Assembly (NCBI GenBank): GCA_963921425.1
Contig: OY992838.1
Location: forward strand, 7,130,001 to 7,194,000
Source: Dryas octopetala
Lineage: Eukaryota > Streptophyta > Magnoliopsida > Rosales > Rosaceae
Direction: 5' to 3'
Length of the DNA stretch: 64,000 nt
The notes under the pieces are model-generated. The model was not told where the DNA came from. It worked only from the letters and a program-made list of their open reading frames with translations, and did not search any database. Position 1 is the first letter of the stretch. The number at the start of each line of letters is the position of its first letter. Below are positions 12,481 to 30,411 of this stretch, piece after piece. A program made the position numbers and the translations under genes.

Positions 12481-14514
12481 TATCGGTTGAGTAAATGAGG
12501 AAAGAAATCAAAGAATAGAAGGAAAGAAATATGACGTTAATTTTTTTTTCTGTTTAGGTCAGATATTAATGATTGTAAAGTGTTAAATATCGATGACTTA
12601 GTCATATATCTCACAAAATAATTTGTCTTTCTTTGAAAATAATATTTGTTATGATAACCAAAGTATACACAGAGATTCTCAAATAAGGAAGATTCTTATT
12701 TTACGAAAAGGCCGGACTGCATTGTGGGTTGAGTAACAGTTTACTCAATTACCATTTACCAAAGATCAAAAACATAATATTTTCTCCGACCTTGAAATGA
12801 TTTTTTTTCGTAACTGCTCTATACATTGTACTCCTAAGTACTATTGTTTTACTCATTTACCATAAGAAATACTGAAATAGTAAACAATTTCAGAAAAAGG
12901 AGAAAATTTTGGTTTTCTAGCTTGAAAAACTTGCATTACCAAAAAGGCAAAAACTAATACAGGGAAAACCTTTATTAGTTTATCTTATGCGCCTCTCCCT
13001 CCTATATAACATATTTTTCTTGTACAACACAAACTGATAAGCGACAGAAAAGAACACACATTACATTTCTCTCCAAAAGTTCAATTTTTTTACCCAAAAG
13101 TGCATAGGTCCACAGCTAGTAAACACATAAAACTGCAAATGAATGCTAAAAATTTGAACGCATACTACATACTCTCTCAAATCCCTAATAGCGTCATGCC
13201 TACTTCCTTGTGTGGAGGAGGGAGCAACAAGTTTTAGAAACTACAGTTCAAAGTCGTATACATTAGCGTAGAGCGCTTCAAATCGTTTAAAATCAGTCTG
13301 AAAAACACAAAACGATATGCAGCAAACCCTCCTCCACTGTCCGAGTAAATGAAGCCATCATGTCGAGACGTAAACTTCCATCAAGACGGCACTGCATACA
13401 AGAGTAATTGTCAAAAGTAGAATCCCGTTAAGCCATGAAACTAACAAAAACCAACAACAGTTAGTTCCCATATGGCATCGACCAGAACATCTCACATACA
13501 ATAATTGTCAACATCAAATTCAAAGTGGTAAATGAAATGTAGAAACTAAAGCATATAATAGAAGAAATCATATGATGATTGTGAAGACGTATGGAAACAA
13601 TTGCGCAAACACAACGCATATGGGAAAAACCATAGAGGATACGCATTTTACCAATTTGCTACTAATATTAACATACACCAAAGTCGGCCAAAAATGAGAG
13701 TAATTGTGAGGAAAGTACAATAATAAGACCCATAAATAACACAAACATGAATGGGAAAGAAATTTAAATATTTTCTGTCTTTTTTCTCCATTGATAGATG
13801 CAAAAATTAGTAAGAGAGTTTAGTGCATATAAGATGAAATAAAAAAAAATCATTAATCAAAAAGATGAAGGTTAAAGTATATATTGAACCTACTATAAAC
13901 TACGGTTACAGATTCACAAGTCACAATCACACACAATAAACTTTTAAGCAAGAGAACATACTATATGTAGCAGTGTCAATCTGTTCAGGAAGCTCCTTTA
14001 TATCAACCTCAAACCTCTCTTGAACCTGCATATGCAAACCTAAAAAGATAAAAAACACAAAAAAGTGGCAATAAACAATGGAAAAGATAAAGACCAGCAA
14101 AACTAATTTCATACATCATTAAGAACAACGGAGTCTGCAGCAGATGAAACAAATGTAATTGCAAGCCCTTTGGTGCCGAACCTACCAGCTCTTCCAACCT
14201 GTCAAGATTTCGATATGAACGCAGGAGGTTAGACAGCTCTAAGGCTTTTCATATTAAACATTAGTATTATATCCACAACATTTATTTTGCATCATGCAGT
14301 CTAAATACTCATATACACTCACAATTTAGCATGCATAACATATGATACAATGCACCACAAGGAAACTAAATTAATTCAATACTGTTCACAGAAAAGATAT
14401 AAAACTGTTACATTTGTACTGTTTACTTTAAAAGAAAAATATCCATGAAAATCTTGAGCATGTATTGAAGGCAAATTTGTTTTTATTTCACAATTTCAAA
14501 ACACCTGAGTTATA
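11570..14514. repeat. Segmental duplication, copy A (about 2.9 kb, direct)
   Basis: It matches 19920-22795 in the same orientation at what looks like more than 98-99 percent identity. Differences I can see are a longer G run (about 12089), scattered single-base changes and indels, and a segment of about 58 bp (about 11733-11790). That segment is absent from copy B, where the short repeat tatgaa flanks the gap. The right border is abrupt: after 14514 this copy continues aggaaaa, whereas copy B continues tagtcaaac inside the helicase intron. Confidence 0.93.
13381..14198 (-). pseudogene. Truncated DEAD-box helicase: last three exons only
   Basis: Duplicated copies of the final exons of the helicase gene at 21665-27071: 14115-14198 (starts [11 protein letters not shown], helicase motif VI), 13962-14025 ([15 protein letters not shown]) and 13381-13391 (ends MPS, stop). 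Exon sequence, splice sites and frame match the full gene as far as I can compare. All upstream exons, including the ATP-binding motifs, are absent, so no helicase can be made. Because splice sites are intact it could be transcribed as a 3' tail if a promoter lies to its right. Confidence 0.9.
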
Positions 14515-14544
14515 GGAAAAAAAAAAATAGAGAAGAGAGAAATA

Positions 14545-14700
14545 GCTTAACAGGTACCTGGTTGAGGAGAAGAGGAAGCTGGTTGTAGCTGAAAGTGGAA
14601 GATGAAGAAGAAAGAGCCGGGCTTTTTGGTGTGAAATTGGGAAGAATAAAAAATATAATTTGGGGGGTTTTTTTAGGTCAGCGTGCGAGGAAAGGAAAGG
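14545..14700 (-). other. Leader-like segment with a splice donor abutting the truncated helicase copy
   Basis: On the minus strand this is a C/T-rich sequence (coordinates about 14660 to 14555) ending in an AG|GTACCT donor-like site near 14555, immediately upstream of the duplicated helicase intron. There is no ATG in the segment. It resembles a plant 5' UTR exon. It could be the remnant first exon of a lost gene, or a leader now spliced to the helicase tail. Assignment is speculative. Confidence 0.25.
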
Positions 14701-15716
14701 CTTTGATTTTGGTTACATTTATTTCCTTTTGTTTATTTTTTTATTTATTTTTTTATTATATAATAAAATAAAAAATAAAAAATATGACTGGAAAAGAAAG
14801 GGCCGACCCACGCAGGCAGAGAGGGAAGTCGGACAGACAGACGGACTTGAGAGATTTTTTTTTTTTTTTTTCCTTTTTTAAGTGTTTTTTTTTTTTGGTG
14901 AATGAGAAAGGGGTTTGATGTATGTGACACGAGGGTCAAGATCCAGTCAGAATCTGACCAACAAAAAATAAAGATGCAGTCAGAATCTCAGGAGACTTTT
15001 ACAGTTAGTTCCCACCAGTCTGCCAACATTTAATTAACTCTGCAACTTTTCTATTTACTAACTGAAAAATCTAAACTAAAACATATTTTATTATTTACCA
15101 AAAAAATGAATAAAATAAATTGGTGGATACACTTCAATAGCATCAATCAAACTATGTGATTCAGAGTTGGGACGCTACCTCACAAGCTCAAGTGCTCAAC
15201 AATAACCATCCTTATCCGGGTTCTCATTTTCTTGATAATATTAGTATTAGGGAAATACTGAAATGAAACTCTAAGTAAACAAGTTTAATTCATATCCTTT
15301 CCTGGATAAAAAATAAATAAACAAAGAGTAACAGTTTCTGAACAACTCAAGTAGTATTCCCTCTTGTATCACTTACATTACAACAGTAAAGTTATGATTT
15401 TCCAAAATTGGAGAGTTTAGAAAGGTACTTGGGACCATTTATCCGCAACTTTATACCATTACCAGCAACGACAAGCGAACCAGACAACAATATAATAAAA
15501 TGAAAACTCAAGAGATGTACAAGATAACAATCAATCCATGTAATCTATGTTTTTCATAAACGCCCCATAGTTTCTCGGCAAGGCATCTCAACTTCAACGC
15601 TTTCTTGTACACGACCAAGCATATAGGCAAACACATAAATCCATCCAGCAGAATAAGCCCCATACCTACAAGCAAAGGGAAACGAAGACCTAACTGAAGA
15701 AAAGAACATCTTCACC
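14701..15716. other. Intergenic DNA and 3' flank of the Lunapark gene
   Basis: No gene seen. The first part carries homopolymer and A/T runs (14720-14900). The interval just left of 15717 should be the Lunapark 3' UTR, ending roughly around 15500 by the drop in complexity. Confidence 0.5.
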
Positions 15717-18700
15717 CTACTCGTGTTTTTCTAAACTAACTGTATCACCCGACGCAGGCCTTTCAGTTACTTCCTCAATCTCTGGACCAGCTCCAACCGG
15801 GCTGCTACTTGTGACTACACTGTCATTCAAAGAACCACTGGCTTGGTTTGTTGCATCACTTCCGACCCCTGCTCTCAAAGAGCCCGAACTAGGAGTGCTA
15901 GAACCAGAACCGCGCTCTTCCAATTGTTTAGGCCTATTTAGGGCATGACAGTGGGGGCAATAATAAGTGATATACGGGAAATCCTCCTTCTTAGCAAGAC
16001 CTGCACAGACACAAAAATAAAAAATCATTCATTATCTTACAACCACAAAATTGAAAGAAAGCATCTCAGTGAGGAGAGTGCATGAGTCTGCAGGTGCACC
16101 ATATTCAGGACTTTCCGTCACTTGCTTCAAAGAAAACATGAAAAAATAAGAGTGCATACTACAGGATGCAGATAACTTACCATTGTGCATATGACAGTTG
16201 CCGCATATGAGCGCATAAGACTGTGTTGGATCCTCACCCACAAGTAATGCTGCAATACGAGCAATCCATCCTCCATCTTGTGGAGATGATGCTTGAGGAT
16301 TGTGATGAGCAACAACCAGCTGATTCTCCATAGGAGTCTGAGGACCCTCGGACCCTACAGAATGAGGTGTATCATCATCAGGATAAAGCAATGGGGCACT
16401 CCCTGTACTACTAGATCTGGTGTGTACTGGCTTCCGGTTTCGAAGTTCACCAGAGCGGACAAGTTCAACATCATTGCTTTTTCCTGCTGGGGCATTTGTT
16501 TTAGATTCATCTCCCACATGAAATATCAAGCCTGAATCTGCACCCAACTTAGAAGCCAGGACAGTTGCAGCAGCTGCCTTTGCTGCTGGGTCAGGATCAT
16601 ATCTCTGCATACAAGAACATAACTTAAGCACAAACAAAAAAAATGGTGGCGAACAAACAAGGTACATCTTCACATATACCATTACTCAAGCACAAACTAT
16701 TGAGGAGCCTCAGCCCCAACAAGGAGAAAAGGAAAAAACAAACGATTCAGCCCACAACAATAGAAATAAGTATGTCATGATTATTGCAATTGACTTTATT
16801 GACTCAATTATCTGGTTCATTTTACATGAGTTCCTAGAATTCTTCCAAACAATTCTGCATATATAATATAAAAACCTCGACACAACCATTAACACAGTCA
16901 AATGAGATAAAATGAGATGAAGGGCCAAATGATACGTCAAGGCCTACACCATAAAAATTCAACAAACTAACAGAAAACACCAAAGAGAGTTCAATAATGA
17001 GACATAAAGACATATAAAGAGGGCAATAATAACAACAAAACTCGCTTCTAATCATCACCTGAATAAGCTGTTGAGTAGTGTAATAATTTGTCTTCTCTTT
17101 AAGTTCATTAATTTTTGCTTGCCTTTCAGCCCGAAGTCTTTCCAGGGTTTTGTTATCCTTGCGATCACCTATACTTGAGATAACAAATTGTTAATAAAAA
17201 CGAGTATGAACACTGGACATGTACCCTCCACTTATTTGCAGTATCATATTGGACATTGATTAAAGGCAAGAAATCTATCTTTTCAATGCATTCTAAATAA
17301 TGGGTTCAAACCACCAAACATCCAAATTATTCAACAGACATTTTGATCAACAGTGATAAACTAATGAAATATTAACATCATAGATCTAGTTTTGTAGCTT
17401 TCCGTCCATGATCCATTACAACACTGACGTGGCGTTAGACTACTAAAAACCATATGTTTGATGCTTTTGTATGTTCTTCCTAAAATACAGGCATGCATAA
17501 AGCTGGTAAGCATAGACTCGCAACAGACAAAATTAAAAATAAACATGCCAAGAAAATCAAGATAGGGACAGCTGGAAAGAGACTTTTGCTAGTAAAAAAA
17601 TGCATGATATGTACCATATGTGTACACATTGGAAACAATATTGAACTTCAGATCAGGTATCACATATGAACTAGCCACCAGTACCATGGGAAATTCCACA
17701 GTTTAATGATTTGTGAATTGCAATAATGACTTCCGAGAAGATTCCCAAACTTAGTGAGTTTTTGCTCATTTTCCATCAATTGAACTCTTATGAGAGTGTG
17801 CATCATTCTCCAAACTATTTAACAAAAGTATGATTTGACCATCTCTAATTACTAATAAAGTTACTATAGCTAACATTTAAGAAAATACAGAAAGGATTTT
17901 CTCTTGCATGCAAAGGAGGATGCAATTCAAACATCACTCTGCATGAATGAGGAAAGAAGTTTAAAGCAACAGGTCCCCAATGACTTCCAACAAATGTTGT
18001 CTAGCAAATGACTCCAATAATTTAAAGTGGAAATCTCTATCAGAGAATTGCACAGTTTATAATTTTATATGGCTTTCTAACTCCAAATGGAATTATAGGA
18101 GAAGCTACACTCCATGTGCACAAAGAATATATGATCAAGCTCAAACAAACTCAATAAACAAAGTAAGAAGCCACCAACGCAAGTATTAAAAAATAAGTCA
18201 AAATTCCTCCTAACAAAAGGACAATCAGAAATATTAAAACAAAATTGGAACCAGATACTTTTTGAAAAAGAAGTTATAAAAATATTAAAAAATAATAATT
18301 GGAAATACCACATGACATAAAACTGAACCTATCTATCCTACAAAAGATAAGCAAGTTGTAAATTTTAAGACACTTACACATCTTTGTGAAGCTCATGAAT
18401 GCTGAATACGCAAGAGAGGAAAAGGCGGGCAAAAGAAACATCGGCATAACTCGAAACACCCTCATCTTCCAATCTAAATCAGTTGATCTTGTCGTTAATA
18501 TAGCATAACCGATAGCAATAACCTGAAATTAAAGGGTTTAAAACAAAATCTTTGGGAAGAAACAAAAAATAAGGAAAATGACAAAAGAGTAAGTAACAGA
18601 CAACAGTGTACTTTGATACCATCACTTGCCCAACTCGCTCAAAGTCTATATTCCAAGAAATTTGATAATGGTCAAAGTGCATTTTTAGACCATTCATGGA

Positions 18701-19274
18701 GATGAAAATGAAGTAGTATTGCCCCGAAAAGTCAGAATTCTTAATTAGCCAAATAACCCAGATAGTGTAACAAACAACATTGTATTTTGACGCCATCACC
18801 TTCCCAACTAGCTGAAACTCAATACTCCAAGAAATTTGGTAACGGTTGTAGTGGATTCTAAGACCTTTTATGGACATGAAAAGGAACTACTATTGGCACC
18901 AAAAAGTCAGAATTCTTAATCAGCCAAACAAGTCAGGTAGTGTAACAGAGCACCCCAAATTGATGGGTGTGTATATGAATATGCTTAACAAAGCAGAGCA
19001 AGACATCCAATACCTCAAAAAGGACGGAGAAGATAATGAGGTGTCTGGTCATGCGCCTCCAAGTTAGGGATCGCCGCTTCATTCTAGCGAGGACAGTGGC
19101 TTCTTCCTTGGAAATGTACTGAAGGCGCTTCTCGAAATCGTCGCCGTGCAATCGGAAGATCCCACTCCACATTCGGGAGAATATTCCCTTGCGCTTCTTC
19201 TTGGCTACGGGCGTAGCGGGAGCCGAGTGATTCTTCGCGCCTTCTCCGACGACGTCGCTTTTGTCCTCCGCCAT
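15717..19274 (-). CDS. Lunapark-family ER-junction protein
   Basis: Five coding exons on the minus strand: 19014-19274, 18378-18522, 17059-17168, 16181-16604 and 15717-16000; total 407 residues. Lunapark proteins sit in the ER membrane and stabilise three-way tubule junctions, with both ends in the cytosol. Visible layout: basic N-terminal segment (residues 24-30, KKKRKG); two hydrophobic hairpin segments (about 76-97 and 108-131) with a short loop between; a charged coiled coil (about 137-165); a long Ser/Pro-rich linker; and a C-terminal zinc ribbon with Cys pairs C306/C309 (CGNCHMHNG) and C328/C331 (YYCPHCHALN). Length and order match the plant family. The ATG at 19274 follows a 5' UTR intron (about 19308-19376). 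The gene lies between the two copies of the helicase-tail duplication, on the same strand. Confidence 0.93.
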
Positions 19275-19640
19275 TCCCTTGGTCCTTTCAATTTCTCCTT
19301 CCTCGTTCTGTAAGATGAATAAAAACCGCAGCATAAATACATAGAAAAAAAAAATCAGATCTGAAAAATTGTGAAAGTTATGAGGACCTTGAAGAAAGTG
19401 ATGGGAGATCGAGAGAGCTTGAATCAACCTTCGCTTTCAGATCTCGGAGAGACCGAGAGAGAGAGAGTAATGATGAAAATTGAGAAAGAAGAGAAGTCCG
19501 TGAGGGGAACGCAAAGCAGAGCTTTGAATTTGATCGATGAAGATGACGATGACGATGACGATGACGATGATGCGCAGAGAGAGAGTATCGGCGGTGGAGT
19601 GAGAGACGAGAGTGTCGAGGAAGGGCGGTGTTCAAAATAA
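19275..19640 (-). promoter_or_regulatory. 5' leader of the Lunapark gene with leader intron and GATGAC microsatellite
   Basis: On the minus strand a leader exon (above about 19389) ends in a donor (AAG|GTCCTC), and an acceptor (CAG at about 19308) opens the exon holding the ATG. The leader exon contains a GATGAC/GTCATC hexamer run at about 19538-19571 and a GA run at about 19452-19464. The plus-strand reading frame across it (ending in Asp repeats) is a by-product of the hexamer array. Confidence 0.55.
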
Positions 19641-19919
19641 TCGGGGGTGGGCTTTTTCTTTATTTTCGTAATTCTTGCTTTTTAGATGTTAGTTTTTTTC
19701 ACACGCAATGAGAGACGCGCACACCGCAGCGCCAACAACGCGGAGCCGGGTCCAGACCCTATTTGCCTTCCCATGCCTCTCCAACCGCCTCCAAATTTAA
19801 TTGCTCATTAACTCAACTCAGTACCCAACTCTACTCTCTACCTATTCATCTTATTTAACCCAATTTTAACCTCAAGATTTTTTCAGGAATTTTCATAAAA
19901 TGACTTGTTTTAAATGTAG

Positions 19920-20766
19920 CGGGGCCCGAAATATAAATATTTAATTCTCACCAATATCTCACTAAATAATTTTAATAATATCTTAAAAAAAATTATTTTA
20001 ACTCTTTCTATTATTACAAAAAATAGTATGAAATTGTTAAGTTGTGTACATATACATATATTAAATTCTCATATAATTAGTATGAATTTTGTGAATTCAT
20101 ATAGATATTTACAATTAGAGTTTATTTATTATGAGCATGTTAAAAATTTATTGTTGGAATACTATGTTTTACACATTTGTTGCACTAATCAAGATCATGA
20201 TCATGATCAATTATCTTTGATTCTGTGTAATACATAGTTCTTAAATATTAATTTTCTTGTTTGGTTTAATAGAGGGGTTTTATTTAAGAAATTGGACTTT
20301 GAAGAAGTATGGTCCTTAAAACAAAGGAAACTACAAGAATAAATTACCAATGATTTTAGTTTTTTGCAACTATAAATGTGGGGGGAATCCGAAAATTACA
20401 TACAAAAAGTTGGATGAAGAATAAGATACAAAATAATTGGTTTTAAATAAACCCATTCTTTAAAAAATATATATTAAAAAAAAAAAAGCAATATGATCAA
20501 TTAAGTACCAAAAAAAAAAACTCATATTACCAATAACCATAAAAAAATAAATATCAAAATGATGAGGTTTGAGTTATGTAGTATTTGATTTAACTATAAT
20601 CTCAACGAAAATAATAGAATCAGAAGTGAAGAAAAAATGTAATTACACACATGACACAACAAATATACTCTTACACATTGGTAATTACAACTTATGTTGA
20701 ATTATTTTTTTTTTAAGTTTGCACGGGCCATGGCCCCTAGTCTCTCCTACGTTCCGCCTCTGCTTA
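19920..20766. mobile_element. GGGGCGGA-type element, left-truncated copy
   Basis: Same sequence as 11570-12480, beginning at ggggcccgaaatata and ending at cgttccgcctctgc. The inverted left end seen at 11537 is missing, so this copy cannot be mobile on its own. Confidence 0.55.
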
Positions 20767-21664
20767 TCGGTTGAGTAAATGAGGAAAGAAATCAAAGAAT
20801 AGAAGGAAAGAAATATGACGTTAATTTTTTTTTCTGTTTAGGTCAGATATTAATGATTGTAAAGTGTTAAATATCGATGACTTAGTCATATATCTCACAA
20901 AATAATTTGTCTTTCTTTGAAAATAATATTTGTTATGATAACCAAAGTATACACAGAGATTCTCAAATAAGGAAGATTCTTATTTTACGAAAAGGCCGGA
21001 CTGCATTGTGGGTTGAGTAACAGTTTACTCAATTACCATTTACCAAAGATCAAAAACATAATATTTTCTCCGACCTTGAAATGATTTTTTTTCGTAACTG
21101 CTCTATACATTGTACTCCTAAGTACTATTGTTTTACTCATTTACCATAAGAAATACTGAAATAGTAAACAATTTCAGAAAAAGGAGAAAATTTTGGTTTT
21201 CTAGCTTGAAAAACTTGCATTACCAAAAAGGCAAAAACTAATACAGGGAAAACCTTTATTAGTTTATCTTATGCGCCTCTCCCTCCTATATAACATATTT
21301 TTCTTGTACAACACAAACTGATAAGCGACAGAAAAGAACACACATTACATTTCTCTCCAAAAGTTCAATTTTTTTACCCAAAAGTGCATAGGTCCACAGC
21401 TAGTAAACACATAAAACTGCAAATGAATGCTAAAAATTTGAACGCATACTACATACTCTCTCAAATCCCTAATAGCGTCATGCCTACTTCCTTGTGTGGA
21501 GGAGGGAGCAACAAGTTTTAGAAACTACAGTTCAAAGTCGTATACATTAGCGTAGAGCGCTTCAAATCGTTTAAAATCAGTCTGAAAAACACAAAACGAT
21601 ATGCAGCAAACCCTCCTCCACTGTCCGAGTAAATGAAGCCATCATGTCGAGACGTAAACTTCCA

Positions 21665-27071
<5,407 letters not shown>

Positions 27072-27637
27072 ATTCTGCTATTCAGAGACCTCCAATTAGG
27101 GTTTCGAAGCTCGAGTCGGAAATTAGGGTTTCGAACTTTTGAATCCGACACAGTTGTTAGAGAAATTAGGGTTTCCGAAGGAGATGGAGATGGAGAATTT
27201 TACCTGTGCGAAAGTGTGAGTAGGTTGAATAAGGGTGAGGGTTTGAGAGTTTGGGAGAGTCTGCAAATTGAAAACGTTAGCTGAAAAAACCAATTTGAAA
27301 CTTTTAGTGAGAGAGAGAGTCGGGATGAGACCTCAACGAAGAGAGAGCAAAGCCAGTGATAGGGTTACAAGGATTGGGAACCACCACTATATATAAACGG
27401 CCTATTTCCGAAACTACCCTTGCTGTTTGTCAATATTCACTATAATACTATTGATCCACTTATATCAATTTTGGCAGAATAAAATTTCTTTTTTTTCTTT
27501 TTCATATTGGAGTGATGGAGTCGGCAACTTGGCATCTAGATAAGCTGAGGTAAGATGATCGGTTTGGCGTTTGTAATAGGAGTAACGTTAGATGTATCAT
27601 TCTTGGGCAAAAAAAAAATATGTTAGATGTATCGATC

Positions 27638-27968
27638 TAGGGGTGGAATCGGTTCGAAAACCTATGACTGACTACTGAACTGACATTTCTCAGATGCCAC
27701 ATAATGCAATTGCCGCCATACCGAAGGCTATCGGTTATTGACAATTTTAGGTTCTGTTGGGGTCAGTCAACAGTTTTGGAGGTGCAGTTCGGGGTTTTGG
27801 TGTTATGAGTGGGTGGTTTTGCATACAGTTTCCAACTATTGATGGTGGCGGTTCGATTCGTTTCGCCAACTGAAACTAAAAAGACACAAACATAACCGAA
27901 CTGATTGATTTGGATTGACTGGGTAGACGGTTTTTTTTTCGATAATTCGGTAAAAAATGTCAGCCCTA
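27638..27968. mobile_element. Short hAT-like MITE with TAGGGGTGG / CAGCCCTA ends
   Basis: The 331-bp segment starts taggggtggaatcgg and ends tcagcccta, the terminal pattern of many small plant hAT elements (TAGGGRTGGCAA type). The interior is rich in cggt/accg words. A clean 8-bp duplication is not seen; flanks share gatgta(t) loosely. No transposase. It lies between the helicase promoter and BSD2. Confidence 0.5.
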
Positions 27969-28095
27969 GATGTATTATATATTTTTGTATCACAAGTGTA
28001 GTCGATAGTTTGGTATAAATGTGGTACCAAAGATTTTATACAAATAATTTTATTCATGCAATACTAATAATTTTGTTAGTTTCAATCTTGGGAAA

Positions 28096-28480
28096 AATCA
28101 AATGAGCCAAGCTAAGCTTAAGCCTAAAAAAATATTTGAGCTTGAGCTCAGTTTGACCACATTAGTATTCGGCTCGATTTGGCTCATTTACACCCTTATT
28201 TGAGCCAAATGAGCCAAACTCAACTCAAGATCAAAGTCATTTAAAAACGAGCCAAACTTGAGCTTCGAAAAAATCAAATGAGCCAAATGAAGCACAAGCA
28301 TAGAAAAAATCATTCAATTTTGAGCCGAGCTTGAGCTCTATAGAAAATATACAAGCCGAGCATGACCACTTTGGTCTTTGGCTCGGCTTATTTACACCCC
28401 TACTCGAGCCTAATGAGCCAAACCAAGCTCACGTTTGAGTTTATTTAAAAAAAAAGTCAAACCACTCATTTGGAAAACTA
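28096..28480. repeat. Repeat rich in GAGCC(A)AA / GGCTC words, two diverged units
   Basis: Two related units of about 204 bp start near 28155 and 28359 (each gaccac..tt.g.....ggctcg...catttacaccc). They are filled with alternating gagccaa and ttggctc motifs. No coding capacity. Such motif-dense DNA resembles subterminal regions of plant DNA transposons, but I see no defined ends. Confidence 0.5.
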
Positions 28481-28505
28481 ACACAAATTTGAGTAAACAA
28501 ATTTT

Positions 28506-28627
28506 AACTTTTTTTTTTTTCAGAAATTTGACCCTTAAAGGGTGTTCGAGCATTTCCTTCTCAAGGGAAAATCGAGCACTACTCAAGAGTTAAATTTCTG
28601 AAACTTTGAAAAAAAAAAAAAAAAGTT
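28506..28627. repeat. Imperfect foldback hairpin, about 120 bp
   Basis: The arm tttcagaaatttgaccctta near 28518 is inverted near 28610 (gagttaaatttctgaaa), extended outward by a T run on the left and an A run on the right. The short loop is centred near 28565. Probably a small foldback element. Confidence 0.55.
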
Positions 28628-28855
28628 TAGAAGTCTTTAATGGAAATCAAAAGGGTTTAGTTTTCAAAAGAATTGTTTCAACATCCACTCTCGAGCCCAA
28701 TGGGCCAAATGAGTCCTTCAAGACAATCTACATGTGTTAGGCCACGTTTAGTAAAATATCTAATCGTACAAGATTAGATCCCAGCCACACCAATCAAACC
28801 AACCTGAACTACAGTTGACTGGTGGTGCTATCTAGTTACTCCTTCATTTGCTTCA

Positions 28856-29951
28856 ATGGCATATGCTCTGTACTTGGCACCTTTAACTTCCTTCAAAGCC
28901 ACGCCACAACCAGGTCTCTGTCTTTCTCTGTCACGTTTTGTTATGCTCTTGCTCATGAATTAAGTTGTTCACTCACTGACCCAATGGTACTATAGGCAAC
29001 CATAGCAGAACTCAAAAGCTCCTTCGGATAGACAACCTGGTCCGAAATTCTCCAGCTGCTAAATTTTCCCATGTGAAAGCTAAGGTTCTTTATTTTTGTC
29101 CCACTCTTTAATCTAACTTGAATAAATATTACTTGCTAGTTTACAAAGCATCTATAATTCAAATAATTTCTTGGTATACATAGTTTTGATACATAGATAT
29201 GTTGCATGCTGAAATGTTGTTCTTTGGAATCCCATTAGGCTTCAAAAAGCAATGAAAGCACAAAACCCAGCAGCATGGTTTGTGCTGATTGTGAGGGAAA
29301 TGGTAAGCTGAGTACTGTTGGAAAGAGTATGCATAATGCATGTGTTGTATATGAATAAAGTTATATTTGTGTTTGTTGTGCAATGGGCAGGTGCGGTTCT
29401 CTGCTCGCAATGCAAAGGTAGTGGAGTGAACTCTGCTGATCTCTTTAATGGGCAGTTTAAAGCTGGTGACTCATGTTGGCTTTGCGGGTAACCATGCACT
29501 TCTACATCCTTTTCGTTTGCTTGATTAAGCTTGTTCCCCGAAAAATACGTCTTGTTTTAAATTGTCTCATTCGGTCAAGTTTGCTATCTTTTTCGTTAGC
29601 GTGCCAACTACCTTAGTTTGTAAGTGAGTCAAAATAAGTATTGACGCGGGGCAAAGTTATAAAATAAGCTTTTTAATGTTTTTTTAACATGAGAAACAAC
29701 ATTCATTGCTATGCACAAGAACTATGATTTTGGGTGGAATAAAATGCTTGTCCTAGAGAGAGTATTTGGACTCACGAAATAGATTGGGTGAAATAAAATG
29801 CTACACTTTTTTTTTTTTTTAGGTGAAATCCTAGTCACTTTTAATGTTCTTATTTCCTTTTAGTGGTAGAAAGGAGATGTTGTGTGGAAATTGCAATGGA
29901 GCGGGCTTTCTTGGAGGTTTCATGAGCACCTCCGATACTACGTCTGAATGA
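28856..29951 (+). CDS. BSD2: BSD2, chloroplast Rubisco-assembly chaperone (DnaJ-type zinc finger)
   Basis: Five exons: 28856-28913, 28996-29084, 29239-29302, 29391-29487 and 29864-29951; 131 residues. BSD2 holds Rubisco large-subunit octamers in the stroma until small subunits join. After a transit-peptide-like N-terminus (about 50-60 residues, basic, few acids) come four Cys pairs in two zinc modules: CADCEGNG, CSQCKGSG, CWLCGGR and CGNCNGAG. The spacer VNSADLFNGQFKAGDSC and the GFLGGF tail match the BSD2 family rather than full DnaJ proteins, which would have a J domain. All introns are GT-AG and phases agree. It is divergent from the helicase gene, with about 1.8 kb between starts. Confidence 0.93.
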
Positions 29952-30411
29952 AGAATGAGAATGCTGGTATGTCTGCAAAATATGAAGTATATACATCATT
30001 AGCTGCAGCCCTCCTAGAGTGGACTTGTATGCTTATGTACATTGTCATTTGTTCAGTGATATTGTCTTTATATTGGGGTTAGCATATGATGTTATAATAT
30101 CTTGATGACCTTGTAGCCTATTAGTTCTTGTTATGGTGAAAATCTGTAGGATTTCAGATTATGATATGGTCTGACTCCCATACTCAGCCAAACATGAAAT
30201 GCTTGGTTGTGTCTATTTCGGTTGAATTTGATTGGGAATTTCACCTTAATTAAAGCATTGGTTTAGCACATAAGAACTTACACTATTGATGCATATATAT
30301 GAATATGATTACTAAAATTCATATAGAATTGAAGTAGAAGAAGGGTTTCCTATCTCCATTATTTTACATATGGTCTCATTGGCATGCCATAGTGATGGCC
30401 ATCTGAACTGG
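29952..30411. other. Convergent intergenic region between BSD2 and the carboxylesterase
   Basis: 3' flanks of two converging genes; no extra gene is seen. An exact poly(A) site cannot be assigned. Confidence 0.5.

Noticed and set aside
19371-19640. Plus-strand frame ending in Asp repeats, opposite the Lunapark leader
   Set aside because: It is the antisense reading of a GATGAC microsatellite in a 5' UTR.
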